From assembly GCA_946535685.1 (NCBI GenBank), contig CAMNDR010000100.1, positions 1 through 5,197 of the forward strand: a stretch of 5,197 bases of DNA. The letters run 5' to 3'. The notes beneath the pieces are model-generated. The model searched no databases. It was not told where the DNA came from and saw only the letters and a list, made by a program, of their open reading frames with translations. Shown piece after piece: positions 1 through 4,428 of the stretch; within the stretch, counting starts at the first letter, position 1; each line of letters begins with the position of its first letter. This DNA is from an uncultured Clostridia bacterium. GTDB lineage: Bacteria > Bacillota > Clostridia > Oscillospirales > Ruminococcaceae. A program made the translations under genes and the position numbers.

Positions 1-1
1 G

Positions 2-700
2 GGGCTGCATGCCTGGTCGGGCGCAGCGATCGTCCTCATTCTGCTGACCTGTCTCTATACGAGCACAGCCGGTCTTCGTGCCGCCGGCAGGGCTGCGCCG
101 TTCCTGGCGGCGCTTCTGCTGCTGGCGGTGATCGTCCTGACGGCGGGGGCTGCAAAGCGCATCGTGCCGGAGCGGCTGTTCCTGCAGACAGACGGCATCC
201 GCAGCGGGATGCTGTACTATCTGGCAGGCAGCGGGGAGCTGGCGGCGGTCTGGCTTCTGACCGGCCGCATCCGCGGCAGCGGAAAGGCTGCAGTTCTGGC
301 GTATCTGCCTGCAAAGCTGGGATTGTTCCTGCTCCTGTCCTGCCTGAGCATCCTTGCCGGCGGACGGCTGACGGCCTCGCAGTGGTATCCGTTCCTGACG
401 CTGACCGCACTGGCGCAGCCGCTCGAAGGACAGCGGGCAGATGCGCTGTATCTGCTGGCATTTGTGATGGTATTTGTGATGCATCTGACGCTGATGACGG
501 GGCTTGCAGGGCATTGCCTGACGCTGCTGCATCCGAAGCTCGAACGCATGGCGCCGCTGCTGCTTCCGGTGATGCTGCTCCTCTCATGGCTCATCCCGGC
601 GGATATGCTGCAGATGAGCTGCGCCGCCTGCATGCCGGTTCTGACGATGGGGATCCCGTTTTTCGCAGGATACCGCATGAAAAGGAGGGTGACCGCATGA
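2..700 (+). CDS. GerAB-like spore germination permease, C-terminal part (5' end outside window)
   Basis: The frame is open from the left edge, giving 232 visible residues; the GTG at 128 is internal and is not taken as a start. The protein is a string of hydrophobic segments with short charged loops, at roughly visible residues 8-20, 32-49, 69-86, 96-120, 148-170, 184-198 and 211-224, ending in a basic tail (RMKRR). The stretch at about 129-156, with YPFLTLTALAQPL, then GQRADALYLLAF, resembles the conserved 'YP...R...ERxDALFxxxW' region of the GerAB/endospore germination permease family (APC superfamily). Family members run to about 360 residues with ten membrane spans, so roughly the first third is missing. 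In known receptors the B subunit sits in the spore inner membrane and takes part in germinant sensing or ion movement. The overlapping GerC-like lipoprotein downstream strongly supports the call. Without that neighbour it could only be called a multi-pass permease. Confidence 0.75.
   Translation, partial: GLHAWSGAAIVLILLTCLYTSTAGLRAAGRAAPFLAALLLLAVIVLTAGAAKRIVPERLFLQTDGIRSGMLYYLAGSGELAAVWLLTGRIRGSGKAAVLAYLPAKLGLFLLLSCLSILAGGRLTASQWYPFLTLTALAQPLEGQRADALYLLAFVMVFVMHLTLMTGLAGHCLTLLHPKLERMAPLLLPVMLLLSWLIPADMLQMSCAACMPVLTMGIPFFAGYRMKRRVTA
683..688 (+). promoter_or_regulatory. Ribosome binding site of the GerC-like gene (AGGAGG)
   Basis: A full AGGAGG lies eight bases before ATG 697 and inside the end of the permease gene. 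It fixes the start of the lipoprotein at 697, although the same frame is open from well upstream (from 382). The ATGA overlap (ATG 697-699, TGA 698-700) implies translational coupling of the two subunits. Confidence 0.9.
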
Positions 701-1566
701 AGCGATTCTGGTGTCTCTGCCTCCTTCCGCTGCTGCTGACCGGCTGCGGGAGCGAGGGATTTGCCGACCGGATGTATACCCGTGCGATCGGCCTGCAAGG
801 TGATCTGCAGATGAGCGTGCAGGGCTTCGAGCAGCAGGGCTGCACGGTGGTGCAGGCGGGAAGCATCAGCGAAGCGCTGCAGTTCGAGGAAGCCGCCGCC
901 GGGGGAAAGGTCTTTACCGGCCACACGGAGCTGCTCTGTCTGGACGGCAGCAGCGGCGGCGATGCCGTGGAAGCGCTGTTTTACGGGCAGGGGCTCTCGC
1001 CGGGCTGCAAGGTGCTCTGCACCCGTCCGGCGCAGTTCCTGCAGAAGCATGATGCCGCAGAAACGGTGCATTCGCTGCGCATGGCAGAGCGCAGCGGACT
1101 TCTGCCGCGGACGGAGCTGGCAACGGTGCTGGAGGAATGGCTCGGCACCGGGCAGACGGCGCTCGTCCCGGCAGAGGGCTGCAGGGAGCTGGTGCTGCTG
1201 CGGCGGGACGGCCGGAAAACGCAGCTATCTGCGCAGGCATGTGCAGGCATGCGCTGGCTGCGGCCGCATCCGGCTGTGACATCTGTCACGCTGGAGGACG
1301 GCACGGAGCTCGGCATTGCGCACATCCGCCTGCAGCGCTCTGTGGAGGGCGGCACGCTGCAGTATACGCTATGTATCCGGGCAAATGCCGATGATGCGCA
1401 AAAAAATGCCCTGCAGCAGGAGCTGCAGAGCGACTGTGAGCGGGCTGTCCGGGAGATGCTGGCAGCGCAGGCGGATGTCATCGGCCTGCAGGAGCTCTGC
1501 GAAGCGCATGATCTCCCGTCCGATCCGCCCCCGGAGGTCAGGGTGACGGTGGAGGTCACGGAATAA
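697..1566 (+). CDS. Ger(x)C-family spore germination lipoprotein, short form
   Basis: This is a 289-residue lipoprotein. A short basic, hydrophobic signal ends in the lipobox LLTGC with Cys17 as the lipidation site. Features of GerC/GerAC proteins follow: an IGL strand near residues 31-33; SISEAL at about 56-61, followed by GGKVFTGHTELL at about 69-80, equivalent to the family's 'ea...l....rl.f.h...ii' strand; TELATVLEEWL, then TALVPAEG, in the middle; and a C-terminal amphipathic helix (about 239-258) running into QADVIGL (258-264), which matches the family ending 'kaqk...Dv.Gfg'. Family members are usually 350-400 residues, so the central domain appears reduced. GerC subunits are anchored to the outer face of the spore inner membrane and form a germinant receptor with the A and B subunits. 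The preceding overlapping gene is the B-type permease; an A subunit would be expected upstream, outside the window. The strong AGGAGG and the perfectly placed lipobox decide the start. Sequence similarity to the family is weak overall, so the call rests on motif order, the lipobox and context. Confidence 0.75.
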   Translation: MKRFWCLCLLPLLLTGCGSEGFADRMYTRAIGLQGDLQMSVQGFEQQGCTVVQAGSISEALQFEEAAAGGKVFTGHTELLCLDGSSGGDAVEALFYGQGLSPGCKVLCTRPAQFLQKHDAAETVHSLRMAERSGLLPRTELATVLEEWLGTGQTALVPAEGCRELVLLRRDGRKTQLSAQACAGMRWLRPHPAVTSVTLEDGTELGIAHIRLQRSVEGGTLQYTLCIRANADDAQKNALQQELQSDCERAVREMLAAQADVIGLQELCEAHDLPSDPPPEVRVTVEVTE

Positions 1567-1569
1567 TGC

Positions 1570-1609
1570 AAAAACAGTGCCCCTTGCAAAGCATCGGGAC
1601 ACTGTTTTT
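1570..1609 (+). terminator. Bidirectional intrinsic terminator after the germination operon
   Basis: AAAAACAGTG (1570-1579) pairs with CACTGTTTTT (1600-1609). After one mismatch the stem continues with CCC/GGG (1581-1583/1596-1598) and an inner TGC-AAA-GCA mini-stem. The A/T arms supply a U tract in both directions. It begins three bases after the TAA of the lipoprotein gene, so its main job is probably to end the ger transcript. It could also stop transcripts arriving from the minus strand. Confidence 0.85.
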
Positions 1610-1612
1610 CTG

Positions 1613-1784
1613 ATACTAATTTCTCATCAAGCTATTGAAAATAGCTTGATGAGAAGCGTGCGCAAAAGCGCCCGCCATTTTGTGACGCATAGCGTCACAA
1701 AATCCGTCTCATGCAATTTTCAACGCCGCCTGCGGCGGCTATCAATCTATTGATGTTATCAATAGATTGAATGAAAATTAGTAT
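1613..1784. repeat. Hairpin-array element with terminal inverted repeats (MITE-like, non-coding)
   Basis: ATACTAATTT (1613-1622) is the exact inverse of AAATTAGTAT (1775-1784), and further pairing inward is offset by one base. Five hairpins fill the interior: 1621-1636/1640-1655 (16 bp, loop GAA); 1656-1663/1668-1675 (seven pairs and one T-C mismatch, loop AAAA); 1677-1688/1692-1703 (12 bp, loop ATA); GCCGCC/GGCGGC at 1725-1739 (loop TGC); and 1742-1754/1758-1770 (13 bp, loop GTT). Roughly 70% of the bases are in perfect arms. The ends can be read as CTAATTT...AAATTAG flanked by TA (1614-1615, 1782-1783), which would suit a TA-targeting, IS630/mariner-like miniature element. No ORF of note lies inside. 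Whether it is a mobile repeat, a structured RNA or a recurrent intergenic repeat cannot be settled from one copy. Confidence 0.6.
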
Positions 1785-1795
1785 GAGCAATAGCA

Positions 1796-1826
1796 TTGCA
1801 CCCCTTTGCGAAGCATTGGGGTGCAA
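1796..1826. other. GC-rich hairpin without a T tract
   Basis: TTGCACCCC (1796-1804) and GGGGTGCAA (1818-1826) form a perfect 9-bp stem. Inside it a second small stem TGC-GAA-GCA (1807-1815) can form. Neither strand has a run of T after the stem, so this is not a canonical intrinsic terminator. It lies between two convergent genes and could still act as a transcription or RNA-end barrier. Its inner core resembles that of the terminator at 1570-1609. Confidence 0.55.
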
Positions 1827-1895
1827 GCGGTAAACTGCATTTTCAGCGCATGCCCTGCGCCATGATAAAACCGAAACTGCGCATGCGACCTGCCA
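1827..1895. other. Rest of the convergent spacer
   Basis: No gene is supported here. The only structure seen is a small imperfect inverted pair, GCGCA/TGCGC (1846-1850/1856-1860), and a short palindrome CGCATGCG near 1880-1887. Together with the terminator, the hairpin-array element and the two GC-rich hairpins this accounts for the whole 345-base gap between the convergent genes. Confidence 0.5.
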
Positions 1896-1910
1896 GCGGG
1901 GGCTCCCCGC
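1896..1910 (-). terminator. Possible terminator hairpin of the zinc-ribbon gene
   Basis: GCGGGG (1896-1901) and CCCCGC (1905-1910) form a perfect 6-bp GC stem starting one base beyond the TAA of the minus-strand gene. On the minus strand no U tract follows, so intrinsic termination is doubtful. It may mark the RNA 3' end or only stall polymerase. Confidence 0.35.
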
Positions 1911-1911
1911 C

Positions 1912-2874
1912 TTAGCCGTTGGTGCGCATCGTGTACTTGATGTGCTCGATCGCAGCCTCAGCGTATTCGTTGATCTTCGGGGAAGAATTGGCAGCGAGTG
2001 CCTTCTCGAACCACTCCAGCGCCTTGTCGAGCTGCGGGCGCATGCCGCCGCTGCCCTTGAGGTAGATATCGCCGATGGCGAGCTGGCTCAGCACCAGGCC
2101 TCTCTCAGCGGCCTCCATATGCCAGTCGATCGCACGGGTCGGATCCTGCGGGAAGGGATAGGTGCCCTTCTCATAGCTGTCCGCCACGTTGAACATCACA
2201 TGCAGCAGCACGTCACGCTCCTTCTGTTCGAGGGTCGGCATCTGGTTCTTGATCTCACGCAGGAAGCTGAACATGCTGATCATGTAGTTCTTGGTTCTCG
2301 GCTTGCCGAGGAACGTCCAGCTTCCCATGTCGTCCATCTCGGAGACAGTGAAGATCGCATAATCCACGAGCTCATCGAGCTTGGACGGCGCATCGGCGGA
2401 AGCAGCAGCCGGAACGGAAGCATTCTGGTCTGCAGCATCATTCTGCTTGCGGCTCTTCTCGATGCGGTCGTAGAGCAGATTGTCCTTCATATTGTTGAGC
2501 TTGTTGATCATTTCCTTGTAGCGTGCCTGCCAGATCTCATTTCCGTGAGCCTCCGCACGGCGCTCCTGCAGGAGGATGTACTCCAGCATGTGGATGCTGC
2601 GCTCCATCGGTTCCAGAGCTTCCATCTTCGGGATCATGCTGTGGATACGCTCAGCGATCAGGAAATAGTGGAACATCGACATTTCCATAAAGTTATCGGC
2701 TGCTTCGCCCTTAGAGATCTTTGCCTGATGGAATTCGTCATCCGCACGCTCCTTGAGCTGCTCAACGGTCATCGTATCGGTGCCTTCGCGCCACTGATGA
2801 GCGCCGCAGTTCGGGCAATTGATACCATTTCCATGCAGCTTCTTACCGCAGTTATAACATACCTTTGCTGCCAT
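1912..2874 (-). CDS. Zinc-ribbon protein with C-terminal Sel1-like repeats, function unknown
   Basis: This is a 320-residue protein that looks cytoplasmic: there is no signal peptide or membrane span. The N-terminus is a zinc ribbon with Cys6-x2-Cys9, ten residues, then Cys20-x2-Cys23 (CYNCGKKL, then CPNCGAH). A helical, charged middle follows, including HSMIPKMEALEPMERSIHML and a segment rich in Lys and Glu. Around residues 143-165 is an Ala/Ser/Asp/Gln linker of low complexity. The C-terminus has Sel1/TPR-like helices: RAIDWHMEAAERGLVLSQLA (about 247-266), then GDIYLKGSGG and KALEWFEKAL (about 284-293). Sel1 repeats usually bind protein partners, and N-terminal zinc ribbons of this small type are common in Firmicute proteins of unknown role. 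The start is supported by AGGAG (2884-2888) nine bases upstream of ATG. The gene has its own promoter and appears monocistronic. I do not recognise a named family and give no function. Confidence 0.8.
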   Translation of the reverse strand: MAAKVCYNCGKKLHGNGINCPNCGAHQWREGTDTMTVEQLKERADDEFHQAKISKGEAADNFMEMSMFHYFLIAERIHSMIPKMEALEPMERSIHMLEYILLQERRAEAHGNEIWQARYKEMINKLNNMKDNLLYDRIEKSRKQNDAADQNASVPAAASADAPSKLDELVDYAIFTVSEMDDMGSWTFLGKPRTKNYMISMFSFLREIKNQMPTLEQKERDVLLHVMFNVADSYEKGTYPFPQDPTRAIDWHMEAAERGLVLSQLAIGDIYLKGSGGMRPQLDKALEWFEKALAANSSPKINEYAEAAIEHIKYTMRTNG

Positions 2875-2934
2875 AATCTGTTTCTCCTTTGCAACGGCGC
2901 AGAGTGTCTGCCGCCGGTATTATCTTACTAAACC

Positions 2935-2963
2935 ATTATAACACAATCAGGGACAAACTGCAA
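2935..2963 (-). promoter_or_regulatory. Sigma-A-type promoter of the zinc-ribbon gene
   Basis: Read on the minus strand, a perfect TATAAT (2935-2940) is preceded by a 17-base spacer and a weak -35, TTGCAG (2958-2963). A TG lies shortly before the -10. The predicted start is near 2928, leaving a leader of about 55 bases with no obvious structure. Confidence 0.7.
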
Positions 2964-3025
2964 GACCTTCCAATGAATTTGTCGGTTTTTTACAAAGTTT
3001 GGATAGTGGCACAGTCAGAATGCAC

Positions 3026-3056
3026 AAAAAAGCACCCCCGGATCTCCGGAGGTGCC
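3026..3056 (-). terminator. Intrinsic terminator of ddh
   Basis: Read on the minus strand, a stem of GCACC/GGTGC (3051-3055/3032-3036) continues after one mismatch with CCGG/CCGG (3046-3049/3038-3041) around a four-base loop. Six T residues (3031-3026) follow directly. It lies a few bases after the ddh stop codon and separates ddh from the zinc-ribbon gene, which therefore needs its own promoter. Confidence 0.9.
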
Positions 3057-3064
3057 TGGTGGTG

Positions 3065-4054
3065 TTACAGCATCTGCGCACGCAGCTCCTCAGCGGACAG
3101 CGGCGAGAGATAGCCCGGTGCCACGTCAAATGCCGTGCGGCAGCCGGTCTGCCCTTCTGCCTTCATGCGGCTGAGCGCTCTTGCATAGGCCACGAGTACG
3201 GAAGCGGTGAACTCCGGATTGGAGCCGAGCTTCAGGGAATACTCGATCGTCTGGTCAGTTGTCTCACCGTCGCCGGTCTTGCCGGAGCGGATCACGAAAC
3301 CGCCGTGCGGCAGGGAAGTGTGATCCCGGTCGAACTCCTCCTCGGTGATGAAGTTCACGGTGGTGTTGTACTGGTCGAAGTAGTTCTTCATGGTCTTGAT
3401 GTCGTTCTCGATCTGCGCCAGATCAGCGCCCTCCTCGGCAACGACATAGCATACACGCTCGTGCTTGTCACGGGTGGAAAGCTCCGGCTGGCTGCCGCTG
3501 CGGACGGCCTCGATCGCCGCTTCCACCGGGCAGGTGTACTGGATGCCGCGCTTTACGCCCTTGACACGGCGGATCGCGTCGGAATGCCCCTGGGAAACGC
3601 CCTTGCCCCAGAAGGTATAGGTCTTGCCGTTGCGCAGGATGCTCTCGGCATAGACACGGTTCAGGGAGAACAGACCCGGATCCCAGCCGAGCGAGATCAT
3701 CGCCAGATGGCCGTTTTCCTTTGCAGCCTTGTCCACATTCGCAAAGTGCTCCGGGATGCGGGCGTGGGTGTCGAAGCTGTCGATGACGTTGAAGTCCTTC
3801 GCCAGCGCCGGGGTCTGCTCCGGCAGATCGGTCGCACTGCCGCCGCAGATAATGAGCACATCCACAGCGTCCTTGTAATTGGCAATATCAGCCATGCTGT
3901 AGACCGGGATCCCGGCAGTCAGGAGCTTGACGCTCTCCGGGGGACGGCGGCTGAATACGCCGACGAGCTCCATGTCGTCGTTCTGACGGATGGCGAGCTC
4001 CACGCCCTTGCCGAGGTTGCCGTAGCCTGCGATGGCGATTCTGATCTTACTCAT
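3065..4054 (-). CDS. ddh: meso-Diaminopimelate D-dehydrogenase
   Basis: This cytoplasmic NADPH enzyme (EC 1.4.1.16) reversibly aminates tetrahydrodipicolinate to meso-2,6-diaminopimelate in a single step, bypassing the succinylase/acetylase routes. The product feeds lysine and peptidoglycan synthesis. The 329 residues match the family length (about 320-330). The N-terminal Rossmann fold has GYGNLG (10-15). SRR (35-37) is placed to hold the NADPH 2'-phosphate. Further family signatures are GSATDLPEQ (72-80), DSFDTH (92-97), SLGWDPGLFSLNRVYAE (121-137), FWGKGVSQGHSDAIRR (148-163), HTSLPHGG (245-252) and NPEFTAS (279-285), which carry most of the substrate-pocket residues of the Corynebacterium enzyme. 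ATG at 4054 is chosen over the GTG at 4069, because that GTG lies inside the ribosome binding site. The gene is a single unit with its own promoter and terminator. Its substrate is also the precursor branch for spore dipicolinate, but nothing here links it to the ger genes. Confidence 0.97.
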   Translation of the reverse strand: MSKIRIAIAGYGNLGKGVELAIRQNDDMELVGVFSRRPPESVKLLTAGIPVYSMADIANYKDAVDVLIICGGSATDLPEQTPALAKDFNVIDSFDTHARIPEHFANVDKAAKENGHLAMISLGWDPGLFSLNRVYAESILRNGKTYTFWGKGVSQGHSDAIRRVKGVKRGIQYTCPVEAAIEAVRSGSQPELSTRDKHERVCYVVAEEGADLAQIENDIKTMKNYFDQYNTTVNFITEEEFDRDHTSLPHGGFVIRSGKTGDGETTDQTIEYSLKLGSNPEFTASVLVAYARALSRMKAEGQTGCRTAFDVAPGYLSPLSAEELRAQML

Positions 4055-4062
4055 AGAAAAAG

Positions 4063-4067
4063 CCTCC
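4063..4067 (-). promoter_or_regulatory. Ribosome binding site of ddh (GGAGG)
   Basis: On the minus strand GGAGG lies eight bases before ATG 4054, the usual spacing. The in-frame GTG at 4069-4067 overlaps this site, so the longer 334-residue reading is unlikely. Alignment with known Ddh N-termini, which begin two to four residues before the first beta strand, agrees. Confidence 0.85.
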
Positions 4068-4094
4068 ACTTCATAAAATTAAGTTTACTCGATT

Positions 4095-4123
4095 ATTATA
4101 GCACAAAAACCGGCTTTTGTAAA
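4095..4123 (-). promoter_or_regulatory. Near-consensus sigma-A-type promoter of ddh
   Basis: On the minus strand the -35 is TTTACA (4118-4123), the spacer 17 bases, and the -10 a perfect TATAAT (4095-4100). Transcription should start near 4088, giving a leader of only about 34 bases. That is too short for a lysine riboswitch, so control, if any, is likely at transcription initiation. Confidence 0.85.
4103..4120. promoter_or_regulatory. 18-bp palindrome inside the ddh promoter spacer (candidate operator)
   Basis: ACAAAA (4103-4108) and TTTTGT (4115-4120) are perfect inverse copies around ACCGGC, and the central CCGG is itself symmetric. Only one of nine base pairs (4109/4114) breaks the symmetry. 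The palindrome occupies the spacer and the edge of the -35 hexamer, a position where a bound dimeric repressor would block polymerase. No regulator gene is visible in the window, so its function is inferred from position and symmetry alone. Confidence 0.45.
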
Positions 4124-4346
4124 GAAAAATTTGCGTTCCGGCTTGATTTTTTAAGATTATTAAGCGAAACCGGCGTTTCGGCTAAGAATCGAATGTTGAT
4201 AGACGGAGTACACCTGTTTTTAGCCGGTGGACATTCCTATTTTAACCGTATGTGAGATATGCAAATGCGTCCGGGCGGCATCCTGTAGAAAATCCGGCGA
4301 GAAGTTTGTGCGAAACGGAGAAATATGGTATGATCGCCAAATACAC
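4124..4346. other. AT-rich divergent spacer, no gene seen
   Basis: Only weak structure is visible: CGAAAC-CGGC-GTTTCG (4165-4180), a 6-bp hairpin, and several scattered CCGGC/GCCGG words. A reading frame at 4227-4409 begins with GTG, has no ribosome binding site, and overlaps the likely LRR promoter, so it is not called. A second weak promoter candidate is TTGTGC (4306-4311), 17 bases, TATGAT (4329-4334). Confidence 0.4.
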
Positions 4347-4375
4347 TTGCTTTTTCTTCCATTATGTGGCATAAT
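4347..4375 (+). promoter_or_regulatory. Candidate promoter of the LRR gene
   Basis: TTGCTT (4347-4352), a 17-base spacer and CATAAT (4370-4375, five of six consensus) sit about 55 bases before the start codon. The predicted start near 4382 would place the 4386-4401 inverted repeat at the very 5' end of the mRNA. The -35 is poor, and the alternative at 4306-4334 cannot be excluded. Confidence 0.5.
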
Positions 4376-4385
4376 TGAGATGCAG

Positions 4386-4401
4386 CCACAATTGATTGTG
4401 G
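4386..4401 (+). promoter_or_regulatory. Inverted repeat at the predicted 5' end of the LRR transcript
   Basis: CCACAAT and ATTGTGG are perfect inverse copies separated by two bases. In RNA they would fold as a 6-bp stem with a UUGA loop. Just downstream of the likely promoter, it could be a 5' stabilising hairpin or a small operator. Confidence 0.4.
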
Positions 4402-4428
4402 AATGTTGACTACAAAGGGGGATTTATC

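Noticed and set aside
382..696. N-terminal extension of the lipoprotein frame back to 382
   Set aside because: It overlaps the permease in another frame, has no ribosome binding site, and would bury the perfect lipobox signal. AGGAGG plus ATG 697 is a clear start.
217..1589. Several minus-strand open frames across the germination genes
   Set aside because: High GC removes stop codons on the opposite strand. The products are Ala/Arg/Ser/Pro-rich with no domains and overlap two supported genes.
1613..1784. CRISPR array or insertion sequence with transposase
   Set aside because: The hairpins are all different in sequence with no repeated unit or regular spacers, and no transposase frame fits inside 172 bp.
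1942..2931. Long plus-strand open frame (329 codons) opposite the zinc-ribbon gene
   Set aside because: It is a shadow of the minus-strand gene. It lacks a ribosome binding site and shows no recognisable domain, whereas the minus frame has the zinc ribbon, Sel1 helices, promoter and binding site.
4055..4094. Lysine (L-box) riboswitch upstream of ddh
   Set aside because: The predicted leader is only about 34 bases, far too short, and contains no matching structure.
2999..4255. Long plus-strand open frame (418 codons) opposite ddh
   Set aside because: It is antisense to a certain ddh gene and runs through the ddh terminator and promoter. Its product has no recognisable features.
4227..4409. 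Small 60-codon plus-strand frame in the divergent spacer
   Set aside because: It has a GTG start, no ribosome binding site, and covers the predicted LRR promoter and inverted repeat.
4191..4409. GAATGTTGA present twice (4191-4199 and 4401-4409)
   Set aside because: A 9-base repeat within an AT-rich spacer of this length is expected by chance at appreciable frequency, and the flanks do not align further.
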